Source: Euleptes europaea (taxonomy: Eukaryota; Chordata; Lepidosauria; Squamata; Sphaerodactylidae). From it: a stretch of DNA of 64,000 bases. Made by a program: the position numbers and the translations under genes. Numbering within the stretch: the stretch's first letter is position 1; the number at the start of each line of letters is the position of its first letter. Location: positions 10,468,501 through 10,532,500 of the forward strand of contig NC_079328.1 in the NCBI RefSeq assembly GCF_029931775.1, read 5' to 3'. Below are positions 30,784-42,790 of this stretch, in pieces. The notes under the pieces are model-generated. The model did no database searches and was not told the DNA's origin. It worked only from the letters and a program-made list of their open reading frames with translations.

Positions 30784-31542
30784 ACCTACAGGAACAGGAC
30801 ACCTTTTCTCCAGGCAGTTAGCAAATGGACAGTCCTCTTTCTTCCAACTCACTTATTTTCAGCCACTTTATAGACTCATACCCATCCAGCCTCCCTCCCC
30901 TCCGTTCTCAACCTGAACTGTGCACGTCACACATGATCTAGAAGCAAACCTCGGGTTACCAGGGTGTACAGAAACTGCAGGTCGTCACAGCTGTCATTCA
31001 GGGGCTATGATATGATGTACTTATAGTACTTTCAAACATAGCTGCACATCATCCTTAGGTGTGCCTATCAAAATGTAATGCGTGAAGCAGAGTTATTTTA
31101 TCTGGAGGCACCTTGTCAACATAACGGCTCAGATTTTGTTGCCGTTGTGGCTGAAATCCTGTTCTTGTCCAATGTCAGACAGTAGGTGGCAATAACAATA
31201 CACTGCATCTGCACAGACTTTTACTCAGCCTGATTTGATAAAAGTAAGATTTTAAAATAAAACAGAAGTCCAGTGGCCCATTGAAGACTACTGCATTTAC
31301 TTTAAAGGAAAACGACCAGTGAACGTAAGACAGCCCTACTAAAAACGTTCTAAAAAAAATAAAATTGGGCATAATTATAATGTATTCAAATTTAAGATAC
31401 ACCCCCCCCCTTTGTGATGGCATATCTGGGGGGGGGATTTGAGTAAATACTGTAACATTTATTCCAGCTGGAGCTTTTGAGAGTCAGAGCTCCCTTCCTC
31501 AGATGCATCTGCGGAAGTAAAGCTCTGATTCACAACAGCTCC

Positions 31543-31838
31543 TAAAGGTAAAGATCCCCTGTGCAAGAACGGGGTCATTCCTGACCCATGGGGTGACGTC
31601 ACATCCCGACGTTTACTAGGCAGACTTTGTTTACGGGGTGGTTTGCCAGTGCCTTCCCCAGTCATCTTCCCTTTACCCCCAGCAAGCTGGGTACTCATTT
31701 AACCGACCTCAGAAGGATGGAAGGCTGAGTCAACTTTGAGCTGGCTACCTGAAACCAACTTTGTTGGGATTGAACTCAGGTCATGAGCAGAGCTTGGACT
31801 GCAGTACTGCAGCTTACCACTCTGCGCCACGGGGCTCT
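31543..31838 (-). mobile_element. tRNA-derived SINE (type D), near full length
   Basis: Minus strand starts AGAGCCCCGTGGCGCAGAG with A box GTGGCGCAGAGTGGTAAGC and B box GAGTTCAATCCC, then GTTTCAGGTAGCCAGC, GACTCAGCCTTCCATCC, GACTGGGGAAGGCACTGGC and the tail ATCTTTACCTTT. Confidence 0.9.
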
Positions 31839-32046
31839 TACAACAGCTCCTACCTAGTGGAATAAAATTGTTATTCATTGAGCTGCTGTGGTTTGCCTGT
31901 TGTATTTTGCTACAATAAGCTAACATGGCTACCAGTCTGGAAGAATGATTTTACTACATGTTATTTGGAAAAGTCAGCAAGGAGTGGGGTTGTTGGTTTT
32001 TTTGCTATTTAACACTAGATTCTTTCCTTTGAACAGTAACCCATCA

Positions 32047-32213
32047 TATGTAAAGTTGCCAACCAGCCAGGAGAAAAATGCTCCATCCTTATTAATAACA
32101 TCCTTAATGGGATGTTATTTACTGGGCATGAAAAGTTTCAGCTGCCCATTTCAACATTAAGCCTTTATTAAAGGGACAGGGCATTTTTCTCCAGGCCTGT
32201 TCGCAACCCTAAC
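32047..32213. mobile_element. hAT-like MITE, second family, best copy
   Basis: AGTTGCCAACCAGCCAGGAG and CTCCAGGCCTG..CGCAACCCTAA ends; the interior palindrome-like ATAACATCCTTAATGGGATG is centred near 32103. Related fragments at 17210 and 29580. Confidence 0.6.
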
Positions 32214-32489
32214 AGTGCATTAAAAATGAACCGATTCTTGGGGCGCCTTAAAGATAAGCAGGACTGCATTTCAGCATTGGCTTTTGTGGACTAGAGCCAA
32301 GATTGTTAGATGCATGTTGTGGGCCCTTACTAGACATTTATAATAGGACTCACTAATTGCATCTTATGAAGGGGACTCTAGCCCAGAAAACCTCTGATGG
32401 AATACAGGTTCTTTCAGGTGCTAGAAGTCCTCTCTTTTTGCTACCAGCACAGATTAGCATGGCTGCCCCTCAGAATTAACACCATGTTT

Positions 32490-33905
32490 GTAGCCCAGTC
32501 CTGAGCATATGTGTGTGTGTTTCAAGTGCCGTCAAGTCGCTTCTGACTGAATGCAACCCCATGAATTAATTACCTCCAAAATGTTCTATCATTAACAGCC
32601 TTACTCAGGTCTTGCAAACTAAGGCTACCTTGATTGAGTCAATCCATCTCATGTTGGGTCTTCCTCTTTTCTGGCTGCCTTCAACTTTTCCTGGCATTAT
32701 TTTCTTTTCCAATGAGTCTTGCCCTCTCATTATGTGACCAAATAGGGCCAGTGTGGTGTAGTGGTAAGAGCAGTGGACTCTAATCTGGAGAACCAGGTTC
32801 GATTCCCCACTCTTCCACATGAAGCCTGCTGGGTGACCTTGGGCCAGTCACAGTTCTCTCCGAACTCTCTCAGCCCACACAGAGGCAGGCAATGGCAAAC
32901 CACTTTCGTATGTCTCTTGCTTTATAACCCTATGGGGTCACCATAAGTCAGCTGTGACTTGATCACAGAATGTGATCAAAGCAATATAGCCTCAGTTTAG
33001 TCATTTTAGCTTCTAGGGAGAGTTCAGGCTTATCTTGATCTAGAACCCACTTATTTGACTTTTTGGCAGTCCATGGTATCCAGAAAACTCTCCTCTACAC
33101 CACATTTCAGAGGAATCAACTTTCTTCCTATCAGTTTTCTTCATTGTCCAACATTTACACCCACACATAGTAATGGGGACTACTATGGTATAAATTAACT
33201 TGATCTTGGTTCCCAGTGACACATCCTTACACTAAAGGATCTTTTCTAGCTCCTTCATGGCTGCCCTTCCCAGCCCCAATCTCCTTCTGATTTCTTGGTT
33301 GCAGTCTCCCTTTTGGCTACTGATGGAGCCAAGAAACAGAAAACCTTTAACAATTTCAATTTCTTCATTGTCAACCTTAAAGCTGTATCATTCTGCAGGA
33401 GTCATTACTTTTGTCTTCTTGATGTTCAGCTGTGATCCTGCTTTGGCACTTTCTGCTTTAACCATCAGAAGTCGTTTCGAGTCTTCATTGCCTTCTGCCA
33501 GCGATGTGCATATCTCAATTTGTTAATGTTCATTCCACTAATTTTCACTCCACCTTTATATAATCTAATCCAGCTGCCATTATGATACATTCTGCATATA
33601 GATTGAAGAGATAACGAGATAAAATATATTATTGGAAACCATTCAGTTTCTCCATATTCTGCCCTAACAGTAGCCTTTTGTCCGGGTTATAGGTTGTGTA
33701 TCAAAACAAATCAGATATTGTGGCACGCCTTTAAAACCAGCCATAGCTTTTCATGATCTACACGGTGAAAATCTTTGCTGTAATTTATGACACACAAACT
33801 GATTTTCTTCTGAATATATCTTGAATGTCTGGCCTTTTTTGGTCTTTATATGGTAGCAGTCTTTGTTGTAATATTTTGAACATGAATTTACTCATGTGAG
33901 AAATT
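32490..33905 (-). mobile_element. BovB/RTE LINE 3' part with nested SINE
   Basis: Minus-strand order follows BovB ORF2: RPDIQDIFRRK, VDHEKLWLVLK, GQKATVRAEYGETEWF, GVKISGMNINKLRYA, SQLNIKKTKVMT, FLFLGSI..KGDCNQEIRRR, GTKIKLIYTIVVPITM, then after the SINE FGHIMRGQDSLEKKIM, KRGRPNMRWIDSIK and the 3'UTR GTGCCGTCAAGTCGCTTCTG. Many stops; dead. A type A SINE (32749-32966) interrupts it. This is the source locus of the duplication at 29939-30603. Confidence 0.9.
32749..32966 (+). mobile_element. SINE type A with BovB-like tail
   Basis: GCCAGTGTGGTGTAGTGG head, GGTTCGATTCCCCAC B box, CTGGGTGACCTTGGGCCAG, AGGCAGGCAATGGCAAACC, then ATAAGTCAGCTGTGACTTGA, which resembles the BovB 3' end and supports BovB-driven mobility (Sauria SINE model). 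Confidence 0.9.
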
Positions 33906-33924
33906 AATTATTTTAATTAATTTA

Positions 33925-34085
33925 ATTCACCTTTCTCCCCAGTGGAGACCCAAAGCAGCTTACATCTTTCTGCTCTCTTCCATTTTATCCTCACAACAAC
34001 CCTGTGAGGTAGGTTAGGCTGAAAGAATGTGACTGGCCCAAGGTCACCCAGTGAGCTTCCACGGCAGAGTATCTGAATGCATCTT
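33925..34085 (-). mobile_element. SINE type C fragment
   Basis: CTTTCTCCCCAGTGGAGACC, CCTCACAACAACCCTGTGAG and GACTGGCCCAAGGTCACCC. Confidence 0.8.
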
Positions 34086-34139
34086 CTGAGTGTTTTTGAC
34101 TGGAAAAAGCAACCCAGTGACCCCTATTCGATGCCCAAG

Positions 34140-34565
34140 ATGCCCTCCCTCTCATGATCCGCCTAAGGTCATAGAATCAGTATTGCTGACAGATGGCCAT
34201 CTAGCCTTTGCTTAAAAACCTCCAGGGAAGGAGAGCTCACCACCTCCTGAGGAAGCCTGTTCCACTGAGGAACCACTCTAACTGTTAGAAAATTCTTCCT
34301 AATGTCTAGACGGAAACTCTTTTGATGTAATTTCAACCTGTTGGTTCTGGTCCGACCTTCTGGGCAACAGAAAACAGCTCGGCGGCACCCTCCTCTCTAT
34401 GACAGCCCTTCAAGTACTCGCAGATGGTTATCATATCCCTTCTCAGTCTTCTCCTCTTCAGGCTAAACATACCCAGCTCCTTCAACCTTTCCTCATAGGA
34501 CTTGGTCTCCAGACCCCTCACCATCTTTGTTGCCCTCCTCTGGACGTTCCAGCTTGTCTACATCT
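34140..34565 (-). mobile_element. CR1 LINE 3' end
   Basis: Minus strand: CTGGAGACCAAGTCCTATGA, GGAGCTGGGTATGTTTAGC, GATATGATAACCATCTGCGA, TTCCTCAGTGGAACAGGCTT, GTGAGCTCTCCTTCCCTGG and GGCCATCTGTCAGCAATACT. These are the terminal RT/3'UTR blocks of amniote CR1. Confidence 0.85.
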
Positions 34566-36252
34566 TTCTTCAATTGCAGTGTCCAAAACTGAATTTCTCC
34601 CTAAGTAGCACGTGTGGGCCTGAGCTAAGGGTTAATGAAAATAATGAGAGCAACTTTCTGAAGTAGATGAAAGGAACTGTGGATTCACGGACCTCTGATG
34701 CGGTTGTAGGAGACAAGAGATAAGAAGGTATCCAGTTCCCCACCCCACCCCACCCCATGCTGATGAGGTAGTTGCTTCCGACAAGGCCAGAGTAAGAGGC
34801 GTTACTTCATTAGCACAGTAAATTGCCCATCCTAAAGGCAGAATCCTCCATTTTCTGATCATGGGTCATATGGAAAGATGTGATGTGGGCTTAACATGAA
34901 CTTGTATGTCTGAGGTAGGGAGACTATGACGTAAAGAGGAGGAGAACATGACATTTGTAATAATTGACATCTTGGCAAGCATACAATCTTATGCTGGACT
35001 AAAAGTGGTTGCTTCTGCTTTGGAGCCTGTTTTTATTCAGCGGAATAATAAATCTTTAAACCTTCTCCTCCTAGGCATGCTTATTGGGCCGGGATACCGA
35101 GGGACAAATCTGTTGGTTGAACAACTGTCATCAGCCAACACACGCAGATGCTCTTTGGGGCTTAGAGGCCAGGAAAAGGACATGGGTGGGGGAAAGTGTT
35201 GACTCCCTTCCCCCATGCCACAGCCATGATTCACATCAGGACCCTATCCCCCGTCTCTGCCACTTACCAATAAATATGCTTGGGAGATCCCTTTGTGGGT
35301 TGCTCAGCATCTCATCTGCTTTGGCTTAGGAGATACAGATTCCAAGGTTTAGGGCTGGATGCCGTGCTGTTACCACAACTATTGGAAGGAGGGTTCCTCT
35401 TCTTTTTAGAAATATTCATGAAATGGGAGAGGAGTAATTGCCGGGCAAGAATCCCTATCACGGTTTAGCTTCCAGAAGGCCTTGCATCCCCACTTCCTCT
35501 CTCAGTCTTCAACTGAGTATAAAATTGCAGTGCTTGCAGTGCTTACATCGACACAAAGGGAATATTAATTCTGTTTATTATACCGTGAGTTCTCTTGCTT
35601 CAGACTAGTGGCCACTGAGCAATACAGGAACAATGAGTAAATTGAACTGAACGGTAGATATATGCTGGGCTTGTATGTGGACAGCTCCCGCTCTGACAGC
35701 TCCATTTTTCTGCCTGAGCGTGGGAGGCGTTGTGCTGGCGGTACGGAGTCTGAATACTGAGGAGCCTGCCCGTCCGCAACGGGGGCCTCTTGGAAAATTG
35801 CAGTGCAGGTTTTTCTTCACCCTCCACTTGGAAATTCTGGGCAGGGTGTGCAGGTGGAGCCGGCAAAGGAGGCTTCCATCATCTTCAGAAATCTGATTCA
35901 GGTTGGGAGGAATGGTGGGGTCCGATGTGGAGATGCAGACACGCCTGCTCTTGAAGGCACCAGGCCGCCCCGGCAAACACCCGTGAGGGAAGAGGCAGCT
36001 CTGCTCGGTTTTACAGCTGCTCGATGCAGCAAAATGCAGCCATTGAAGCTTATGCCTCCTCTTATCTCTATGCTAGATAAAGCTTCACCTGCTAACACTC
36101 TATGCCAGGCCAGAGCTGAGGGCAGATAAGCCTGCCAGAAACACTTTTGGCAACCCTAGAAAAAAGTAATTCCTTCAATTTCAAACTCATGAAAACAGCA
36201 ACTAAGTAGCCTATTTACGTGGACTGAGCAAACGGGAAGGGCTTTTTGCTTC
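34566..36252. other. No gene recognised
   Basis: 1.7 kb without identifiable repeats. Short open frames on both strands lack family motifs and plausible splice context. Confidence 0.5.
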
Positions 36253-36260
36253 ATCTAAGA

Positions 36261-36629
36261 CAGGGGTGTCAAGCTCACTTGTTACGAGGGCCGGATATGA
36301 TAGAAATGTCACTTGGGGCTAGGTGGTGGCTGGAGATCTCCTGCTATTACAACTGATCTCCAGGTGACAGAGGAGAAAATGGCCGCCTTGGCAATTGGAC
36401 TCTATGGCATAGAAGTCCCTCCCCTCTCCAAACCCCACCCTCTCAACTCCGCCCCCAAAATCTTTGGATTTCCCAACCAACAGCTGGCGACCCTCGTGGG
36501 GCTGAGCCAAGCCTTTTGCCAGCACAGATAGAGAGTAGCGGGGGCTGCCGGCCTCAGCTGGCTTGCGGGCTGGATAAGAGCTCTCAAGGGGCCAAATCTG
36601 ACCCATGGGCCTTATGTTTGATGCCCCTG
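36261..36629. mobile_element. Non-autonomous hAT with nested MITE-1
   Basis: Ends CAGGGGTGTCAAGCTC and TGTTTGATGCCCCTG; flanks atctaaga/atctaaat (6/8). Interrupted at about 36319-36497 by a MITE-1 copy. The uninterrupted relative is 49093-49277. Confidence 0.9.
36319..36497 (-). mobile_element. MITE-1 copy nested in a hAT
   Basis: GGTGGTGGCTGGAGATCTCC to CAGCTGGCGACCCTCG, with tggggct on both sides derived from the host hAT. The left terminus is trimmed. Confidence 0.85.
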
Positions 36630-36808
36630 ATCTAAATGGAAACTCAATATCCTTGCCCCCATTGATCTGTGGGTCCAACCCTGAATGCCAGAGCTTCAAG
36701 GGAAACCTCTCCCTGCCTTCCTCCCTCTAAAGAACAGACGGCTTATCCATTATCACTAGAAGCCAAGGACAAGGTGGTTCCCTGATTTTTATTTGTTGTG
36801 AAAGAGGG

Positions 36809-36970
36809 GGGCACTTTCACACATGCAAAATAATGCACTTTCAATCCATTTTCAATCCACTTTAACGATCATTTGCAAGTGGATTTACCCATTTTACACA
36901 GTAAAATCCAGCTTCAAAGTGCATTGGAAGTGGATCGAAAGTGCATTATTCAGCATGTGTGAAAGTGCCC
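36809..36970. mobile_element. Fold-back MITE (family P2), 162 bp
   Basis: Perfect 18-bp inverted ends GGGCACTTTCACACATGC (36809-36826) and GCATGTGTGAAAGTGCCC (36953-36970); the arms continue imperfectly to the centre. Confidence 0.9.
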
Positions 36971-37327
36971 GGGGTATCCGCAGGTGTATCTTTTCACCCC
37001 TGTGTAAGAATTGGCACTTGTTGAAATTCCGTTCCCTGAACCGGACTCAGATTATATGCTTCCTAGCCTTGTCCCCAGGGCTGGTTGTGGAGCAAGATTT
37101 TGCCTCCCTTCTCACCCGTCCCAAACACCCCTGGGTGTCCAAGTACAGTGCCATGTTTGATTCAGGCACAAATGAATGAAATTCAACATGCAGGAGTCCA
37201 GGTTGAACAGCCAATGGTTGATGGCAGTGTTCAGGCCTGAGTGTGCGTGCATGCCCTACTCGGATGTTATGGCACACCAACAAAGCCAGAAGGAGGACCG
37301 GAAATGTTACTCTCTCCCCCCATGCAT

Positions 37328-37566
37328 AGAAAAAGAGGAGTTGGTTTTTATATGCCAACTTTCTCTACCACTTAAGGCAGAATCAAACCGTCTTACAATC
37401 ACCTTCTTCCCACAACAGACACCTTGTGAGGTAGAGAGCTGTGACTAGCCCAAGGTCACCCAGCTGGCTTCGTGTGTAGGAGTGGGGAAACAAATCCAGT
37501 TCACCACTCATGTGGAGGAGTGGGGAATCAAACCCGCTTCTCCAGATCAGAGTCCACCGCTCCAAG
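37328..37566 (-). mobile_element. SINE type A, double-headed
   Basis: GAGTTGGTTTTTATATGCC tail complement, ACAGACACCTTGTGAGGTAG, then two B-box-like segments (GGGGAAACAAATCCAG and GGGGAATCAAACCCGC). Confidence 0.9.
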
Positions 37567-38138
37567 GGAGGACATCAGGGAGAGAACTGTCTGTTCAGCA
37601 AACCTGACTTTCCTGGAGCAAAAAAGGCCTCCTGTTCCTTACCCGACACAGAACTCTACTAGAGAATTACCCTTTTTTCCCTTGTCTTCGGTGGATGAAA
37701 GGAGTTACTGTGGATTTGTTGTCGTGCCCCCCACCCATCCAAGCCTGCACACGGCAAACTTCCTCTGCATTCCTGTAGCCACCTAATTACGGCTCCCATG
37801 CTGAGCGCCACTGTGTATGAAGAGTGCCTTTGCGTTCTGTTTTTGCCATCTTTCAAAAGAAAGCTTCTGATTTATGTCTGGTTCCTTTTCAAAGGCAACT
37901 TGCGCACCCAGCATGATATGCCTACAAATAAGCTTTCTGGAGGGCCGGGGGCTGCTTCTTAGCCATCGCACAATTGGCTCTTTCTCAGCAATGCTTGTCA
38001 GTGTTGGCATGTTTTTTGGCCAGGGTGGTTTTGATCAACTCAGGGGAAATTAGTCCCCCCCCCCTTTCAAAAAGAAAAACACACTATGGGAAAAATAAAT
38101 CCATCCTAATGTCAAGTATTATTTTTCCCCCCAATTAC

Positions 38139-38254
38139 TATATTTTTCCATGTATAAGACGCCCCATTTCTAAGACGACCCCTTTTTTTAGCCCAAAATT
38201 AAGAAATCAGGGGTCGTCTTAGACATGGGAGCATCTTATACATGGAAAAATACA
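38139..38254. mobile_element. Palindromic MITE (family P3), 116 bp
   Basis: TATTTTTCCATGTATAAGAC (38141-38160) faces ATCTTATACATGGAAAAATA (38233-38252); the inner arms GACGACCCC and GGGGTCGTC also pair. Confidence 0.85.
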
Positions 38255-38359
38255 GGCGGGGAAGAGAGCAGGGCCCATCGGAAGGCCCAACACTGGCCAA
38301 CCAGGTCAACCGGGCTCTTCCCCACCGCTCTCTTCCCCACCCGTCAGCCGATGCATGGC

Positions 38360-38610
38360 TCACCGTGGGCCTTTGTTTTGATTATGCATGCCATTTCTGA
38401 CTGTCAGAGGTTGCCTCGCTCTCCCCCTGCACTTCCTCGCATTTCGCTCGAGTTTTCAGGGACCTGTTTCATCTAGAATTTGAAAACGCAGGGAAACACA
38501 GGGGGAGAGCGAGGCGACCTCTGACGGTTGGAAACGGCACGCATCATCAACACAAAGACCCAAAGTCGTTGGAGGGGTGACTGCAAGGGAAACAGCCTTG
38601 CATAAAAGGT
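38360..38610. mobile_element. Fold-back MITE, family P1
   Basis: GATTATGCATGCCATTTCTG, CTCGCTCTCCCCC / GGGGGAGAGCGAG and right end CTTGCATAAAAGG. The left terminus is eroded. Confidence 0.85.
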
Positions 38611-40754
38611 CTACGTTTTGCTACTCAGAAATGTGTTGATGCTCAAATAAAGAGGGTAAACACTATGGAGAATACAATATATGCCCTAATGAACACAGTC
38701 TTGATGATGGCTCTCGGCTCAAACATTACCCGTACTTTGTACAGCATGCGGCCTTGGCTTAGTCGCTGCCTCGGCCCATTTGCAAACAGATGTGACAGCG
38801 GTCTGTCTGATAGGTTGGGGTGTGAATGAAGACTAGCGACGGCTGATCTTATGATCCTGGCAAGATGGCCACCACGTCAGACAGGTCTGCTCTAGCACAA
38901 GCTAGGCAGGCAACTCTATTCCACCAGCAGCAGCACATTAACCCAGTTACAACGCTGAGACAATATGGGGGACTGAGGACAGGGTTCGGCCTCTTCCTCT
39001 TCAAATCATCCTTCCCAGAATCATCAACTTTTATTATTTTAAACCTAACCTTGATATTTATTCAGAGCTGATATTGTATTGAAATAAAACTTGATTGACT
39101 GATTGATAATAAACTGTATGCACTTGCAGAAAAATAGTTTCAGCTCTTGGTGCTCTTTTTTTTGGGTGGGGGAATCCAAAATAAATGAAAAACAACCCTA
39201 AGTTCCATGATAAAATAGACGAGCCTTAGATATAAAAACCAAAACAGGTACACAGTTGCTTGTTGCAATGCTAAGTGTCAGTGTTAAGTCAAATGCTGGA
39301 TAAAATGTGGCTTCAGGAGATCAACACCGTATCCAAGGAACAGAAGTATACACGAAATAGAAATTGTTACTTTAAAGTTGGTTTTTAATATTAATTACAT
39401 TCTTTGCAATACGCCCATTGCCTGCAAAAAAAATTTTTTTAATTCAGGGGGATGTTACTGGGAAGGAATGGGAAACATATGGCAGCAGCGCTCAGCTGGA
39501 AGTCCATCCACAAATTGTGAGCTCTTGTGGGGGCTGGTGTACCCCCACACCCCCATGTCCTTCACCAAGAGCTCTTTCCTAGACCGTGCTCCAGTGTGTT
39601 CTTTCATGCCTTACTGAGAAATCCATGGCTGGGTTTCTTCTACTCAGCTGCTGAGTTGGAAGCCTCAGTAAGAGAAACTTTGCCAGAAAGCTGCATGCTT
39701 TGAGAGCAAGTTGTTTTCAAAGGGTAATCAGGGCTGCTGCTAGGGATGCCAACTCTGGGCTGAGAAATTCCTGGAGATTTGGGGATGGAGCCTGGACAGG
39801 ATGGGATTTGGGGGAGTGACCTCAGCAGAATATAATGCCAGAGTCCACCCTCAGAAGCTGCCATTACCTACAAGAGAACTGATCTTTGTACTCTGGAGAT
39901 CAGTTGCAGTTCTAGGAAAACTCCAGTGCCCATCTGGAGGTTGGAAACCCCAGCCGTGACATTTTGGCACCTGAGGTGGGCAATCCAAATTCACACTTCC
40001 CCACTAATTGACACAGGGTCACAATCTGCTGGGAAGGTCTCTTGCGCAAGCAGCACTGAAACTGTCCAGGAGTCAAGTGTGGTGTATGCAGGAGAAGTTC
40101 CCAGCGGACTGTTCTCCATGATCACACCATTCACAAGATCCAAATTTGCCCCTTAAAGTAGCCTCCTCACTTGGCTTCATGGGTGGGTCTCTTCCAGTAT
40201 GATGAAACAGAAGCACAGATGTGTGTGTATATTTATATATATATTTCAAAAGGCCCCATGCTACCCCTGTTTTACATTTACATTGTGGTGGTGCTTCTAA
40301 CTTGAGCCCTGGGTGTGCTCTGAGCTGGCTGTTTTTTCTTTCTGCTATTCCAAAAGCACGAGAGGAATTGGCATTCTTATGCTGCAACTTGCAATGCTCC
40401 CCAATATTGGTTTTGCCCATTCAGATGTCCCTCGCCTTTTGACAGATGAGTTCCTTGTTCAAGGGAATACTGCTGACGAAGTATGGATACAGTGCAGCTC
40501 AGACTAGGAGCATGCTAAAAACAAATGCTTGTTCTGAAGATAGCTCTGAATCACTGGAAAGAACCTGGATTTCATGAATTCTTGCAACAGCCGTATCACC
40601 CCATTCAAATTAAACAGGAAGGGCTGAAGAAGGTGTACCGCTTTCCTCTTCAGATCCAGATTTTATAAAGTTACATCAGCCCTTTTTACCACCCCAAATA
40701 GCGAAACGTTGTGGCCCCGCTGTGGCTTTCTAGTGCTGTCCATTTTCTTGAGGT
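38611..40754. other. Region downstream of SYNDIG1 stop
   Basis: Expected to hold the SYNDIG1 3'UTR next to 40755. 38860-39110 ends in TTGATTGACTGATTGA and may be an unrecognised LINE tail. 39741-39952 is MITE-1. The rest is unassigned. Confidence 0.5.
39741..39952 (+). mobile_element. MITE-1 copy, diverged
   Basis: TAGGGATGCCAACTCTGGG to GGTTGGAAACCCCA; interior AGAATATAATGCCAGAGTCC. Confidence 0.85.
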
Positions 40755-40913
40755 TCATAAGTGATTGTTTTTAGACAGGTAGGCGATGAGAGCTACAGCG
40801 ATCCCGACGTAGATGCCTGTCCCAATCGTGATGGACAGTACAGCCAAGAAGAGGGCGCGCCGTGAACTGGAGCTGGCTTGGTGGAAGTCTCCTTTAGCGA
40901 TGGCTTTGTTTGT
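40755..40913 (-). CDS. SYNDIG1: SYNDIG1 last coding exon (residues 204-255 and stop)
   Basis: The terminal coding exon begins after a TTGCAG acceptor with TNKAIAKGD, runs through the second hydrophobic segment (about [18 protein letters not shown], then IAVALIAYL) and ends SKNNHL followed by TGA. The C-terminal sequence is almost identical to mammalian SYNDIG1 as remembered. This part forms the membrane-anchoring C-terminus of the dispanin-like domain. The 3'UTR must extend to lower coordinates. AATAAA on the minus strand appears at 39030-39035 and 39057-39062, but these lie in repeat-like sequence and cannot be assigned as the poly(A) signal. Confidence 0.97.
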   Translation of the reverse strand, partial: TNKAIAKGDFHQASSSSRRALFLAVLSITIGTGIYVGIAVALIAYLSKNNHL

Positions 40914-42664
40914 CTGCAAGGGGAAAAAAATGAAACATGTCATTTATTGAAATTGGATGTATTGGCATGCTCTTGAACGCTGTCACGAAAGAGAGAAAGG
41001 CAGAGATAAAAATGGTGCAGAGTTGCCAGGGTGGAAACGATCAAAATTTTGATTGTGTCATACCCACCTGACCCCATACAAGAGGACATGGGACCATATC
41101 ATCCCATAAAAAGCAGGCCACCGGTCAATTAACAGAACAGTTCTTTGCCACCTGGTATCCATTTTTGGTGTATGCAGATGGATCATGGTCAGTTGCAGCC
41201 CCATTTGATAAACATCAAATACTGTCGACACTGATTTTTAAAAAAAAAATTATACTGCCTTGTAGTATTTCTTGGAAATGAATAAAATTCAAGAAAAAAT
41301 ACTCTTTGCTAATTGTAATATCAACAAACACAGGACATGTACAGTACAGTGAAGAAGGAACTTAATTTTTTAAAAAAAAGTAATGTAGAGGTGGCCCCCA
41401 AATAAAACAAGGGTCAATGTCCTTGCTTCCTGAGTGGCAAGAAGTTCCAGGGATGACACTTCCTGGGTTGGTTCCCTTTGGAAGAATTTTTAAATATTCA
41501 ATTTATTTTACAAATATACATGCAGAGTGTGGGAGGGGGGAGGGGAGAGGTTTGCTTCTCTCTTTAGCCCTTTTACAACATTACTACCGCACATACTGGG
41601 AGCCCACCAACGGGAGCGAACACTATCTACAATGGTCCTGATACTCATGGTCACTATTTCATGTACAGCTGTGCACCTGGGAAATCTCTGTGTTGTCCTA
41701 TTCGAATGACATGGTGACAGCATGAATCACAGTATCATTGTCGCGATGCCTAAAACGGGCTTCCGTCTCCTACAAATTAAAAACTTGCTGTACCTTCAGA
41801 CACTGCCCCTGCACTCAGGTGGGAAATGCTGCTGAAACAGTCAGGTACTTAAACAGAGCAGTATTTGCCTCCCATTGAAGAAACATCCACAGCTGTTAAG
41901 GGATGCTAACATTCTTTCCGACTCCAGGACTTTATGCCAAATCTATTCAAATTGATCAGACAATAGTGTTATGTGAAGGCATTTCCCCAGAAGAGATCAG
42001 TAGTCTCCAGACTACTGTTTTAAACAACTACTATTTTAAATAGCCTGCATCTCTTGCTAGAAAAGATAACAAATGAGCAGGCAAACAAGCAATTCATCAT
42101 TTTGGTTGTCTAATTTTACCCCACATACTACCGACTTCTCTTTACCTGAGGTTTCTTTTTTAAGCTAAAAACAATTCCCATCGCCATAAAAAGACAGGGT
42201 CCAGTTCTAGTCCCTCCTCCAGGTACAATCTTGTTTGCATGAAGACATTTCCTTCAAACGTCCAGCCGTTTTCTTTTCCAAATCAGGATTTCACTAATAC
42301 CCAAATACACATACACACAAAACATCTTCGCTGTGACAATTCTTTGCAACATTTCTTAATTCTAGTTCTCCCAAAGAGCTCCTACACTCTTTGCTGTACA
42401 GAAGTGATCAAAACACTTAATCCCAGGTGCGCTCCCTGCCCAAAGCACGCAGGTTCCTGGTTGAGTTACACTTCTCTTTGCTGTGGGGCTGAGCAAAATG
42501 CCATGTCTATCGTGATTCCATCTGTTTGCCAAAGGATCTTTAGGTACATTTTCGGGGCGGGGGGGGAAGAAAGATCTAGTCAAAAATCTCTCTGAGGCAA
42601 GTTGAAGAAGCCGTCCTGTTTCCCTTAGTGACTCCTTAATAGGTTCCTGGGTCATTTCAAACCA

Positions 42665-42790
42665 TGGCCTTTTATGCAGGGACGTTTCCCCACAGACACC
42701 CCTGGTGACTGCTTCGGAGTTTCCTTTTGATTTTGTATGCCTTATGTCAGAGGTCGCCTCGCTCTCCCTGCACATTTTACCCGTGTTTTC
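42665..42790. mobile_element. Fold-back MITE family P1, one arm only
   Basis: GGCCTTTTATGCAGGGACG, GTCAGAGGTCGCCTCGCTC and CCCGTGTTTTCC; the second arm is absent. Confidence 0.75.

Noticed and set aside
2900-40000. Exons of CST7, APMAP or ACSS1, expected next to SYNDIG1 from mammalian synteny
   Set aside because: No matching peptide was recognised on either strand. They may lie beyond the window or the order may differ in this lineage.
40198-40250. AT-rich tatata run as a promoter TATA box
   Set aside because: It is a simple AT tract in intergenic DNA with no other promoter feature.
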